Source: Lumbricus rubellus
Lineage: Eukaryota > Annelida > Clitellata > Crassiclitellata > Lumbricidae
Direction: 5' to 3'
Assembly (NCBI GenBank): GCA_945859605.1
Contig: OX243828.1
Location: 21,734,935 to 21,798,934 of the forward strand
DNA: 64,000 nt
Shown here in pieces: positions 1-12,135 of this stretch. Position numbers and translations under genes: made by a program. The notes beneath the pieces were generated by a model. The model was not told where the DNA came from and made no database searches. It saw only the letters and a program-made list of their open reading frames with translations. Within the stretch, counting starts at the first letter, position 1, and every line of letters begins with the position of its first letter.

Positions 1-97
1 CGCCACTGATGACTGTTCCCGGCTCACTGTGACTTATTTTGCTAATTGATGAAATTTTCTTGTTGTTATGACATTTAACATCACTTCGGCTAGTTAG

Positions 98-172
98 CGC
101 AGAGAGCGCCTCTGAGTAGGTCTCTTTAAGAGGCGCTATATAAATACAATAAATAAATAAATAAATAAATCT
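98..172 (+). repeat. LINE/SINE shared tail fragment
   Basis: GAGAGCGCCTCTGAGTAGG..AAGAGGCGCTATATAAATAC followed by (AAAT)n. Similar isolated tails: 33955-34020 (+), 4885-4950 (-), 7413-7500 (-), 11213-11300 (-), 29118-29310 (-), 39343-39400 (-) and 60905-60990 (-). Confidence 0.65.
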
Positions 173-203
173 CAAGTTATATTACAGTACTATGCTCATA
201 TCC

Positions 204-289
204 TTAACCTTTTCCAGCCAGAATTGTTTTAATACCTACCGGGTATCCTGTTAATCGGGTCACGGACTGGTCCGGCGGGAAAGGGTTAA
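204..289. repeat. TTAA-ended short palindromic element, copy 1
   Basis: 86 bp from TTAACCTTTTCC to GGGAAAGGGTTAA. The ends are inverted and begin with TTAA, as in piggyBac-like small elements. See the copies at 21805, 35120 and 37174. Confidence 0.5.
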
Positions 290-386
290 TAATATTTGTG
301 CAAATCTGGGGATTTTACGATTCTCATTATCTGTTCACGTGGTTCTTATTATTGGTTCTTGTTCTTACTGCGTGTTCTTTTTGTAG

Positions 387-3300
387 TGTTGCGCGTCATG
401 TGCAGAAGCACATGCGACTGTTGAGTGTCGTCGAAAGCCTTGACAACGGCAAACCGATTCGTGAGTCGAGAGACGCTGATGTGCCAATCGTCATACGTCA
501 TCTCTATCATCACGCCGGTTGGGCTCAGCTCGTTGATACGGAAATGGCAAACTGGAAGTCTATTGGTGAGATGGTGGCAATGATGTCAACATTGATAATG
601 ATGGCGATGATTATGATGATGATTATGATGTAGTTGACAATGATGATTATGATGATGATTATGATGTTGATAATGATAATAATTACGATGATGTTGATGA
701 TGATGATGATTACGATGATGATTATTATGGTGACGACAACAAGGATGTTGATGATTACGATGATGATTATGATGACGATGATAATGTTGATGATGACTGG
801 TGACAATGATTACGATGTTGATGATGACTGATGATGATAATTACGATGATGATATGATGATGATTACAATGATGATATGATGATGATGATGATGATGATT
901 ACGATGGCTATGATGTTGATGTTGATGATGACGACTGTGATGATAATTACGATGATTACGATAATGACGATAAAACTAGCAGCACCTCTGAGCAGAAATC
1001 TTGCAGGATGACTATATATAACCAGTGCTTATACCGAATTTTTTTTTTTCTTGTTCAAGGTGTGGTGGGCGCCATAGTTCCGTGGAATTTTCCGCTGATG
1101 CTCATGACTTGGAAGATATGTCCTGCGCTCGCGATGGGCAACACGGTCGTGCTGAAACCGGCGACGTTTACTCGCCTGAGCGCGCTGCTCTTTGCCGAGA
1201 TCTGCGCCGAGGCCGGTCTTCCTCCCGGGGTCTTCAACGTCGTCACCGGTCCTGGATCGATGGGGTCCATGCTGGCCACACATCCGGATGTCGACAAAGT
1301 GGGATTCACCGGATCAACAGAGGTTGGACACCTTTTTTTTCCAAATTATCACACTAGTAAATTTGTGCAATTTTGGACACCTCTTTTTCCCAGATTGTCA
1401 CGCTCATAAATCTGCAGCTGTATTATGCCAAACAAACAAATTTCTGTCCAAGGCAATGGCCTCTGTTGTCATGAGTCCTGGTCAAATCTGGATCCACCTA
1501 TTCCGCCACTGTTTGCACTCTGCCAGTGCCTGTCCCGAGTCTGGATTAAGGAGGAGGGCGTCGATAATGGTCTTTGTTACCACACAGTGACGTTAAACTG
1601 CAACTACTGCTACTAAGGTGGTGGGCGGCGGTGGTGGGCAGCGGTGGGGTGTAATGTGATGACGACAACAATGATGATGTGATGATAACAACGATGACAA
1701 TTATGATGATGACGATGATGATGTTGACTTTGTTTTTTGTATTTAGGTCGGACAATTGCTGCGTCGAGCAACAGCTGGGTCTGGCAAGAAGTTGTCGCTG
1801 GAATTGGGCGGCAAGTCTCCGGTCCTCATTTTCGATTCAGCCGATCTGGATAGCACGGTCGAAGGAGTTGTAGACGCCATCTGGTTCAACCAGGGTCAGG
1901 TCAGTCAAGGTCATAGATGTTTTACCATCATTGGGCTCTCCTTATGGAATTCATTTTCCTTATGGAATTCCCTTTCCTTATGGAATTCCGTTCCATCCAC
2001 TCTATGTGGGACTCTTCTTTATGGATCAATATCTACATCTCTCGACACCTTTTTGTCTCGGGGTTCTTGCACTGGGAGCACTTCTGAATGGAGATGGCTG
2101 TCAGTGGTACTATAGAAATTACTAATGAAATTACATTACGTAGACTGGACTGTGCTTTGTTCAAGCGTCTTATCCCAGTTTCTTTTTGATTCTTTCCTTC
2201 GATCTTTTTCATATAAACTCTAATCTCTTCCTATGTACAGTCTCTTTCGTGTTATATGGCCTGATAAAAAACTTTACCGCTTGGTTACTATTGTCTCGAA
2301 ATAAACAAGATTTGATTTAATTTGATTTGATTTGTTTCCTTGTGTTGTGTTGCATCTCTAATCTCAAGATTTGATTTGATTTAATTTGATTTGTTTCCTT
2401 GTGTTGTGTTGTTTCTCTAAGCTCAAGATTTGATTTAATTTGATTTGATTCCTGGTGTTGTGTTGTTTCTCTAGGTCTGTAGCGCTGGGTCTCGACTCCT
2501 CGTCCAGGAATCGATCTTCGACGACTTCGTGTCACGACTTAAGCGTCGAATGGGTCAGCTGCGACTTGGACATTGTCTTGACAAAGTCATCGACATGGGA
2601 TCCGTCATTGACGAGTCGCAGCGTCGGAGCGTCGAGGAACTTGTCGAGTCAGCACGACGTGAAGGAGCAGATGTGAGAAAATAAAGGGATTTTAATTGAC
2701 AAGTAGATGGATAGAGTCATTTAGTGCCTGAGTCATTTAGTGATAGAGTTATTTAGTGATAGAGTCATTTAGTGATAGAGCCATTTAGTGCTATGTCATT
2801 TAGTGATGGGGTCTTTTAGTGATAGAGTCATTTAGTGCTATGTCATTTAGTGCTAGAGTCATTTTGTACTAGTTAGAGTCATTCAGTACTAGAGTCATGT
2901 AGTACTTTAGTTATTTGGTGCTAAAGTCATTTAGTGCTAGAGTTATTTTGTGGTTGAGTCACTTAGTGCAGGTCATTTAGTGATGGAGTCATTTAGTTAT
3001 GGATTCATTTAGCAGTGGTCATTTGACACATGTTGGGTACGTGATTGTCCATTGGTTACTGTGCTGGACTGTCAACTTATAGTTCAACGTTTCAAATCTT
3101 CACCTGCTCCCATGTAGCCAACTCGGCTATAATGAGTACACTGGCCGTACACTGTCAGTGGGAAGATCAGATGGCAAGGAGAGGCCTGGCCACTCACCTC
3201 GTGTGCCAAGACTAAGAAAATGAGGGCGATAAGACGTCTTCACGCTTGTGGCTGCCTCTAGGGCTAGCTCATCAAAGGATGCAATTCTTCTTGATATAGT

Positions 3301-6300
3301 TATTTGTAGAAACAAGGTGTAGAGAGTCTCAGTGTTCAGTCACTTGAAGCATGCCACCCGTTGCATTTATGTATAACTTTTTCTTTCTTTTTTCCGTTAA
3401 AGGTTTTCCAGGCGTGTGCCGTTACTCCAAAAGAAGGTCTCTACTATCCTCCGACGCTCATCACTGGCGTTCAGACCGTCTCGCGGGTCGTTGTGGAGGA
3501 GGTAAGAGCATTTGACCATATGGTACATGGATAAGAAACTATATAGATGGATTAACGGAAGACAAGAGATGTATACGTGGAAGAGAGTGTCTTGCACAGC
3601 AGCGGACTGAAAACTTGTGTACGCTGGTAATTAAAGAATTTATACAATTGATATGAGAATCTGAGGACTGAATTATTATTTGTAAGTAATTAATGAAATC
3701 ACATGTGATAGAGTTTGAGAATGAAGAAGAAGAAAAGACTAGGAGACGGAAGGTTGATGCCATTAACTCGTTACATTCCTCCTTGCTGTCTGCAATCATC
3801 AAGTACGAATCTTTTAACCGAGTCCCGATGCAGATGAGTCATGGGTTCACGTGCAATTCATACCTCTTGCTTGTTTGTATGTGCACTTGTTGTAGCGCCC
3901 CTTCAAGCTCTCTCACTCTACTCAGAGGCGCTCCCTAATGCAGAGCGGACACTGCATCGGAGTTTCACGCAGAAGTGCTGAGCAATTGTGAGTGAAGGAC
4001 TTGCCCAAGGTCCTTACATGGCGGCGAGGTGGATTCGAACCTCGAACCTTCCGGCTCCAAGGCAACGACGCCACCACTACACCACCGCGCCCCACCTCTG
4101 CACCCAGAGAATGGAATTGACTTTCGCTTCGTAGCTAAAATGCACTTCCTGCATTAAAAATCTATGGCTCAAAACTCGGTGTTTCTCCTTGGCTTTGAAG
4201 TACTTGGATATCTAACTCCATTCCTCTTGTGACTCACTCATTGTGCCTCATATTCACATTTTGGTATGCCTTGCACACGTTACAAATTCATGTACAAATT
4301 ACAAAGGACTCAGCAAAATTACAACGGACTCGGCTAAATTACAAATTCATGTAAATGACAATGTCATGTCGAGTCCTGACCATTCAGAGAAATTTCCTGC
4401 TCCTAATAGGAACTTTTTTATAAATCCTGAGGGATCATTGATGCTTCTCTTTAAAAATATTAATAATAATTAACGGATTTCCTGATTCTTTTTGATTGTG
4501 ATTCCTGACTTGCGTAGATTTTCGGTCCGGTCGCAGTCGTCCTTCCGTTTCGAACAGCGAAGGAGGCGATCGAGCTCGGCAACAACACAAAGTTCGGATT
4601 GGCTGCAAGCGTTTGGACAGAGAACGTGAGCCTCGCGCTAGAGGTCGCTATGAACCTCAAGGCTGGCTCCGTCTGGATCAACTCCCACAACGTCTTCGAT
4701 GCTGCGGCCGGATTCGGTGGATACCGACAGAGCGGATACGGGAGAGATGGAGGGAAGGAGGTCAGCCCAGACGCTTGTTTTTGTAGCGTTCCATCTTTCT
4801 TTGTATTCTTCCGTCTTTCTTTGTCTCGGCTGTTGTCTCATTCCCTTTGTCTCGGCTGTTTCTCATTCCCTGTTTTCATTCATTCATATTGAGAATTTAT
4901 ACAGCATCGCTTCAAGAGACCTACTCAGAGGTGCCCCAGAGACGTTTTGGGGACATGGTGGGTGATTGGAAAGAGTGCTCTGTAAGCGAGATGAAGGCGT
5001 GGATTTATCTTCTTGTAGTCTTCTTCAGTAACTTGAGCATGCATAATGCTGCATGAACAAAGATGGGGGAAACTTTACATGATAAGGGGACAAGGCATCA
5101 TGCGTGCTATAAAGTTCCAGTGGCCCTGTCAGAAGGGAAAGTTTCATCCACGATTTTGACTTTTGTAAATTTTAGCGTTTTGTATCATCAGTGCAACTTG
5201 GCACTCCTGTCGTATTCTAAATTTCTCTATATATTTAAAGGTCGGGTTTGAACCTCTTACGCTGAGGCATTCAGTCACTGTGCAAGGACCTTGAAGCAAG
5301 TCCTTCACACACAATATCTCTTAGCACCATCTTTCTACCATCTAGATCATCTGTGTGTTCTTAAGTATGTAAGGAGTTTGCAATATCAATCTATATTGCA
5401 TTGTGTCTAATGGATAATTCTGTCAACTTTAACAAAGGACATGTAGCTATCAAAATGTAAACGCTTAAATAAGTTGGAGGTGAGAGCTCATGTCTGATAT
5501 CTGTTTGCTGAAGTTGTTTAGATCCAGACACTTGATGTTTTTGTGTAGGGCCTTTACGAGTACGTTAAGCCACGCTGGGAAAGTAAACCTCCGAAGATCG
5601 ATCCCAAGAACCGCGTTGACCTGAAGAAGTTTGGCAACACGGTTCCAGGCCGACCAATAACGGAGAACGTTGACATCAGCCTGTTGTCCCAAGAGGGCAC
5701 TCCTTTGCCGACGTGAGATGTGTTGCTATTCTTGTCATTGAACATTTGTAAATTTAATTTTTTATTTATTTTTTATATTTCCTTTAATTTTCTTCCTGCT
5801 ACGGGATGCAAATTCATAATAGAATTGAAGAAAACTGGAGAAATTATTTTAATAGTGTAGAGTGAAAATAGAGGAAACAGCAAATGCCAATTTGTTTCTC
5901 TGTACTTGTATTATTTTGTACATTTGTAATTTCAAACTTTTGTTGTTGGTCCAGAGTTTTGGCATTACACACTTTTGGCATTCCTTACTTTTGTCGGTCC
6001 ATGCTTTTGTCAGTCCATACTTTTGTCATATCATGCTTTTGTCGTTCATACTGTTTTCATTCTGTACATTTGTTGTTTTATACCTTTGTTATTCGAAACC
6101 TTTGTCGTTTCAGAATTTTTGTTTACCCTAACTTTCTGCTCTCATTGACTGATTCCTCCTTGATTCTTGTTACAACGGTGCTACGCGTTTTCTCAAATCA
6201 CAACTCCCACAGTGCTGCACAAAAACTTCCCTATGGTCGGTCTATCTTTCTGGAATCAATTACCTAGCAGTCTCGTAATGAACTTCTTGGTCCGTCGTTG

Positions 6301-9300
6301 CCACTTTTCCGCAAGCATTTAAAAACCATTATTTTTCATTTTGGTTTGTGTCTGGAGCACCTCTGAGGAGTTTCTTTTGAAGTGTGCTATATAAATTCAT
6401 GATTAAGATTATGATTACGATTACAATAATTTATTCAGTAGAGCCGGAGGTGATCGAATAAGAATATTAATTTACCTGTGCACTGTTAATTTGGCTTAAC
6501 CTATAGATTTACTAGCTTTAATTTTACCTTTGGATACGATGATGTCAATTAAATCCCTAATAACGGCTTCAAGCTGATGTAAATCAATTTTATTTTTAAA
6601 TTTACGATTACGATAACTCGTTTTCTTGTTCTTCGTGTAGGATTGATCGAACGTACAAGATGTATTACGGAGGAGCGCAGCAGCGACCGGACGCACCCTA
6701 CTCTCGATCGATCGTCAACCCAAGCGGGAAGGTCATAGGTCATGTCGGCGAGGGCAACAGGAAGGACATACGTAATGCTGTTGAAGCTGCACACAAGGCG
6801 GCGCCAGGGTAGGTCATCATGGGTCATCACCTCACGTCAAAAGGTCAAATTAAAGACGCAAGGGCTTGTTGTTGTAGGGAAGGTTTAGGTGTTCTGTTCG
6901 GAAAATTTGAATTGTTGCAAGCGAGAGTAAGATCAAAATGGTTGGGGAGGTTATTGAGTTTCTCTGAATCTGCTTGAGTTTGAATTGTTTTATGGATGAA
7001 TTGCATCAAACTTTGCATCAATTCTTGTAATGCTTTTGGTTGACTGCATCTGTTGCGAAACTAATCTACTATAATTATCAGTTTGTGATGCAGCCTTGTA
7101 GCGGTATGGCTGCGTTACGGCGCCATATTAATTGTCGTTATTATTATTGAGCAGCTGCGGTCTTTCTTGATTGCTGGTCCTAGGACCTGGAATGGGCTCA
7201 CTATTGTGCTCAGTCTGGTGCCCAGACGTCATACCATATGTTCCATTAAAAACTGTCTTGTTGAATCGTGGTTGGACTGGGAGCACTACCGAGAATAGTG
7301 CCTTGAATGGGCAGTTGTGCTATATTGAAAAGTCCTTAATAATGATGACAAATTAAATTGTTCTTGATTGTTCAATTGTTCTTGGCTGAAATGGATTTCC
7401 TTGACGTCAATCAGAATTTATATAGCGCCCTTTCAAGGTAGCTACTCAGAGGTGCTCCCGGTCGAGATAAAGCGAAAAAAAACAGTCTTTAACCGTTTGA
7501 ACAAGACAAGAATGATTGACGTGAAGCTTTGTGTTTAGCTTTTAGTGAGTAAATGAGTATGTTGTGTTTATTGATTTTTCCTCCTCCCTCACTTCCCACC
7601 AGGTGGGGCAAGAGAGCGTCGCACAACCGTGCTCAGATCGTCTTCTATCTGGCTGAGAACCTCGAGCTGAGACGAGACGAGTTCGTCGGTCGACTCATCA
7701 CGCTGACGGGATGCTCGGAGACGGAGGCGAGGCTGGAACTGGATTTATCCGTTCAACGGCTTTTCCACTGGGGAGCGTATGCCGACAAATTCGGAGGAAC
7801 TGTTCAGGTGAGATCTGTGGCATGGGGTGCGGTGGTCTAGTGGTGGCGTCGTTGCCTTGGAGCCGGAAGGTCCGAGGTTCGAATCCACCTCGCCGTGTAT
7901 AGGACCTTGGGCAAGTCCTTCACTCGCAATTGCTCAGCGCTTCGGCGTGAAACTCCGATGCAGTGTCCGCTCTGCATTTGGGAGTGCCTCTGAGGAGAGA
8001 GAGCTTGAAGGGGCTCTATAACAAGTGCACATACAAACAAAACAACGGTCACTGTAGACTTCTACTTAGGTCTGTTGTCCATGGCAGCCTGATTGTTCCT
8101 TTTGTCGGCATAGCTAGAGCCCAGCTGCCTGCCATCTCTGTTATTCTATGTTGCTCATGTTCTTCAGGAGACGCCGTTGTAGCTCATGTTGTTCAGGAGA
8201 CAGCATTGTATGTTGCTCACGTTGTTCAATAGACAATGTTGTATGTTGCTCACGTTGTTCAAGAGAACGTTGTTTGTTAGACAATGTTGAATGTTGCTCA
8301 CGTTGTTCACGTTGTGTTGTTCACGATACACGTTGTATGTTGCTCACGTTGTGCAGGAGACAACATTGTATGTTGTTCACGTTCAAGATAACGTATGTTG
8401 CTCATGTTGTTCAGTAGACACCGTTGTATGTTGCTCACGTTGTTCATAAGAAAACATTGTATGTTGCTCACTTTGTTCAAGAGAACGTTGTTTGTTGCTC
8501 ACGTTGTTCATAAGAAAACATTGTATGTTGCTCACTTTGTTCAAGAGAACGTTGTTTGTTGCTCACGTTGTTCATAAGAAAACATTGTATGTTGCTTACG
8601 TTGTTCAAGAGAACGTTGTTTGCTGGACAACATTGTATGTTGCTCACGTTGTGTTGTTCATGAGAAAACATATGTTGTTCGTGTTGTTCAGGAAACAATG
8701 TTGTACGGTGCAACGGTGAAGATCCACGAACCGGTTGGCGTGATCGGAATCGCTTGTCCAGACGAGCATCCGTTGCTCGCGTTCGTTTCTCTGCTCGCGC
8801 CTGCGGTCGTGCGAGCCAACTGCGTCGTCATCATTCCAAGCGAAAAGTTTCCACTTCTCGCTCTTGACCTCTACCAGGTGAGGTCACGACGTTTATGTAG
8901 AGCACGTATGAATGGTCATGGTAATTATGTAGAGCATGTACATTTGTACAAGAGGTCATGGTATTTATGTAGAGCATGTACAAGAGGTCGCTGCATTTAT
9001 GTAGAGCATGTACGAGAGGTTATGGCATTTATGTAGAGCATGTACAAAAGGTCATGGTATTCATGTAGAGCATGTAGAAGAGGTTCATGAAATGATGTGG
9101 TGTAAGAAACTAGATGAATATTTAATGTGTATCCGCCATCTTGTCAAACTCTGTAATATGTACAGTTGTACACCCTGATTAAAAAAAAGTAAGCCAAATT
9201 GTTTTTATATATCTCTAATGCCTGATAACTTATAAGTTAGCATTTCTTGCCAATTAGTCATTAAATTTTAGCGTGATAAATCACGCTAAAATTTAATTTT

Positions 9301-9746
9301 CAAAATATTTAGAGAATTGATTGATTGATTGATTCCAAAATTTCATGAGATAAAGTTGAACGGAGCAGAGCAGACTGTCTGTTGTTTACTGAGCAAACTG
9401 CTCCACTCTTGCGATTTTTGAGTATTGTTTGGATTTGCTTCAGGTGTTTGACACATCCGACCTGCCAGGTGGGGTCGTCAACATCGTCACCGGTGACCGC
9501 GACCACCTGACCAAGTACCTGTCCGAACACCAGGACATCCAGTCCGTCTGGTACTTCGGGTCAGCGCAGGGGTCAGAGTTCGTCGAGTACTCGTCGGCGG
9601 ACAGCGTTAAGAGGACGTGGGTCAACTACGGTCAGAAGACGAGGGACTGGACGAAGGCGGAACACGGACAGGGTGAGGAGTTCCTCTACCATTCGATCCA
9701 GGTCAAGAACATCTGGATCCCGATGGGGGACATCTACGCCAACTGA
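387..9746 (+). CDS. ALDH16A1: ALDH16A1-like aldehyde dehydrogenase, 3' exons (partial gene)
   Basis: Eleven exons join in phase with GT-AG sites: 387-565, 1060-1322, 1747-1899, 2475-2672, 3403-3501, 4518-4760, 5549-5712, 6641-6808, 7603-7807, 8692-8877 and 9444-9746 (stop TGA). The first ALDH domain shows [10 protein letters not shown], the NAD-fold GFTGSTEVG, the general-base segment ELGGKSP, FNQGQ and then VCSAGSR, and IFGPVAVV. A second, divergent ALDH-like half follows (exons 8-11: [28 protein letters not shown]). Two tandem ALDH units define the ALDH16 family. The Cys at the catalytic position of the first domain is present; mammalian ALDH16A1 is reported to lack it, so this protein may be active. 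The second half shows no obvious catalytic Cys. The N-terminal exons lie left of the window. Confidence 0.9.
573..970. repeat. (ATG/GAT)n microsatellite in ALDH16A1 intron
   Basis: Imperfect GATGAT/TATGAT triplets start 8 bp after the exon donor at 565 and run for about 400 bp. Met- or Ile-only ORFs here are artefacts. Confidence 0.9.
2700..3020. repeat. 16-17-bp minisatellite (CATTTAGTGATAGAGT)
   Basis: About 18 imperfect units beginning some 30 bp after the ALDH16A1 exon donor at 2672. No coding potential. Confidence 0.85.
3871..4095 (-). mobile_element. tRNA-derived SINE, copy 1
   Basis: On the minus strand it has the head GTGGGGCGCGGTGGTGTAGTGG (A-box-like), B box GGTTCGAATCC, a body with CAAGTCCTTCACTC and CTCAGC.CTTCTGCGTG, and the tail GAGCGCCTCTGAG...GGGGCGCTA. 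In an ALDH16A1 intron. Confidence 0.85.
6170..6410 (+). mobile_element. Degenerate LINE 3' end fragment
   Basis: Contains TCGGTCTATCTTTCTGGAAT ([15 protein letters not shown]) and tail GGAGCACCTCTGAGGAG...GTGTGCTATATAAATTCA followed by an ATTATG-rich run. In an ALDH16A1 intron. A weaker relative lies at about 7150-7330. Confidence 0.5.
7823..8043 (+). mobile_element. tRNA-derived SINE, copy 2
   Basis: TGGGGTGCGGTGGTCTAGTGG head, B box GGTTCGAATCC at about 7878, tail GGAGTGCCTCTGAGG...GGGGCTCTATAACAAG. Located 16 bp downstream of an ALDH16A1 exon donor. Confidence 0.9.
8146..8690. repeat. About 31-bp minisatellite ending at the exon acceptor at 8691
   Basis: Units of the type GTTGTTCAGGAGACA followed by ACATTGTATGTTGCTCAC. 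The array runs straight into the acceptor of ALDH16A1 exon 8692-8877, whose own junction (TTGTTCAG then GAAACAATGTTGTACGG) resembles one more unit. Confidence 0.85.
8880..9095. repeat. About 33-bp minisatellite starting at the exon donor at 8877
   Basis: Units of AGGTCATGGTATTTATGTAG plus AGCATGTACAAG, roughly six copies, beginning at intron position +3. Confidence 0.85.
9261..9296. repeat. Perfect 16-bp hairpin in the last ALDH16A1 intron
   Basis: TTAAATTTTAGCGTGA, loop TAAA, then the exact complement. No function assigned. Confidence 0.8.
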
Positions 9747-9870
9747 GCCTGGAGGAGATTTCGCCGGGAAAGGATTCCGTGTCGCATAATCCTAGTCGTG
9801 AAATTCAGCTGCTGATGATATTATAGAACGTTATGATCAAAAATTCTGTTTTGACACTGTTTTTACGTAT

Positions 9871-10090
9871 GCGCACTTGTTATGTTGTTATAGCGCCCCC
9901 TTCAAGATTTGTACTCTGCAGAGCTCCCGACTGCAGCGCGGACACTGCATCCGAGTTTCACGCCGAAGCGCTGAGCAATTGCGAGTGGAGGACTTGCTCA
10001 GGGTCTCTACACGGTGGCTTGAGGCGGATTCAAACCTCCAACCCTCCGGCTGCAAGGCATGAACATGCCCACTACACCACCTCGCCCCAC
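9871..10090 (-). mobile_element. tRNA-derived SINE, copy 3
   Basis: Same family on the minus strand, just 3' of the ALDH16A1 stop. B box slightly altered (GGTTTGAATCC); tail GAGCTCTGCAGAG...GGGGGCGCTATAAC. Confidence 0.8.
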
Positions 10091-10390
10091 ATAGGAGCAC
10101 TGCGTACACAGAGGGACCAGTTAGTCACTTATTAAAAAAAAAATTAGGACAATAATTGTAGTTGTTTTGTTTACTTGCGAATTTCTTTGATCTGACGATA
10201 TTATTGACTCACCAAGTCACCATGACATTGTTCATCATTAATTAGTGTTTCCTGATTAGTGAATGGATGTGATTTGTGATTATTAATCAGGTTTTTTGTT
10301 GTTTGAAGTTGAACATATTATTCTTGTTGAATTGCTCATTTAGAGCTGTGTTTACGTTTGAATGTGTATATATATATATATATCTCGTAT

Positions 10391-10793
10391 GCGGACGTTT
10401 CGTCAACGGACGATTCGTCACAAAGAATAAATTGAATAAATTCAGCTTCCGTTTAGACATGCGTTCAAATAATCGTTCCAACTTCTATTTGAGCAAGAAC
10501 TATGCTTCGCAGATCCAACTTCCATTTTGGAAAGAATTTGTTTCATCATTCCAGCTTCTATTTTTTTAAAAACTACGTTTTTCATCCAATTTCCGCTAAA
10601 AACTATATTTTTTCACCAAAAACTTCTCTTTCAGCTATGAAATCTTTCCATCAATCCCACTTCCATTTCAGGAAAACATATTTTCATTAATACCGCTTTC
10701 AGGTTACAAGAATTCTTTTCTTCAATCTATTTTTACTCAGCCACCGCTGGACGAATCATCCGCGGACGAATCGTCCGTGGACGAAACGTCCGC
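10391..10793. mobile_element. MITE with 29-bp terminal inverted repeats in a TA-rich site
   Basis: GCGGACGTTTCGTC plus the next 15 bases (10391-10419) is inverted at 10765-10793 with one mismatch. The motif GGACGAATC(A/G)TCC recurs inside the right end. TA microsatellites flank both sides. No coding capacity. The superfamily is not recognised. Confidence 0.7.
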
Positions 10794-11079
10794 GAACCAT
10801 ATATCTATATATATATAAATTTTATATATATATAAAAATTATTTTTATATATATAGGTGTGTAACACTGTATGTATGTATATATATATATATATTTCTCT
10901 GGTTTGTTTTGAGATTGATTATTACCAGCTGCTGTGTGTCACTAAAGATGATTATTATGGTGCTATATAAATCTCAAGGCAATGTTCAGTTGTTCTTGAT
11001 TATGCAACTTGGTGTTGTGTTCATTTTTTTACACAGCAACTGCTGGATGTATCATAAACATAGTACTGAACAATACCTA

Positions 11080-12135
11080 TCACAGATTAGCAGTTAGGAA
11101 CTGTGTTCCTTCATAGCAGTTAGTAACTAGCACATCATAACAGTTTGTAGCTATAATAACAGCAGTTACTAACTGTGGTGTTTCATAGCAGTTAGTAGTA
11201 ATTCGTTACGAGGATTTATATAGCGCCCCTTGAAGGTTACTACTCAGGAGTGCTCCTGACCCAACCTCAGCTAAAGAGGACAGTTTTAAGATTGCGATAG
11301 AATGTGTCAGAGGGAACCCTTGGCAACAGGCCATAGCACATAGCAGTTAGTAACATCACATCATAGCAGTTAATGACTAACACCATAGCAGTTAGTAGAT
11401 AAGACACCATAGAGCTAGTAATTGTATAGCATGATGGCAGTTAGTAGCAGTTCCTTCACAGCAGTTAGTAGCAAATACTATAGTAAAATAGCAATTAGCT
11501 ACTGTAGCGGTTAGCAAGTTTCAACAAAAGTTAGTAGCTGTACCACGTGTAGCAATTAGTGGATATGACAACAAAGCAGTCAGTAGTTTTATCTCAACAG
11601 CAATTAGTAACTACCATGTTTAGTAGTTGGTGACTGCAACGTCATAAAGTAACCGCAACTTATCATAGCTGTTAGTAGCTGTTATTTGAATGTTGTCATG
11701 CGGTTAGTCATATAGCCGTTAGTAGCAGGTAGTTGAATGATGTCATCTGGTTAATCATATCATAGCAGTTAGTAGCTGTTAGTTGAATGTTGTCGTGCGG
11801 TTAGTCATATCATAGCAGTTAGTAGCTGTTAGTTGAATTATGTCGTGCGGTTAGTCATATCGTAGCAGTTAGTTGAAAGTTGGCGTGCGGTTAGTCATAT
11901 CATAGCAGGTGGTAGCTGTTAGTTGAATGTTGTCATGCGGTTTGTCTTGTCATAGCAGTTAGTAGCAGTTAGTTGAATGTCATACCGTAGCAGTTAGTAG
12001 CAGTTAGTTGAATTTTGTCATGCGGTTAGTCATATCATAGCAGTTAGTAACAGTTAGTTGAATTATGTCATCCAGTTAGTCATATCATAGCAGTTAGTAG
12101 CTGTTATTCGAATGTTGTCGTGAGGTTAGTCAGCT
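11080..12135. repeat. Tandem array of about 48 bp (AGCAGTTAGTAGCTGTTAGTT)
   Basis: Loose short repeats of CATAGCAGTTAGTAG become a regular unit of about 48 bp from 11690 (TAGTTGAATGTTGTCATGCGG then TTAGTCATATCATAGCAG). The array ends inside the last codons of the tektin-like gene. Confidence 0.85.

Noticed and set aside
7878..7888. True tRNA gene at the GGTTCGAATCC B box
   Set aside because: The head is followed by a non-tRNA body and a LINE-type tail and recurs five times; it is a SINE, and no cloverleaf with a good acceptor stem is seen.
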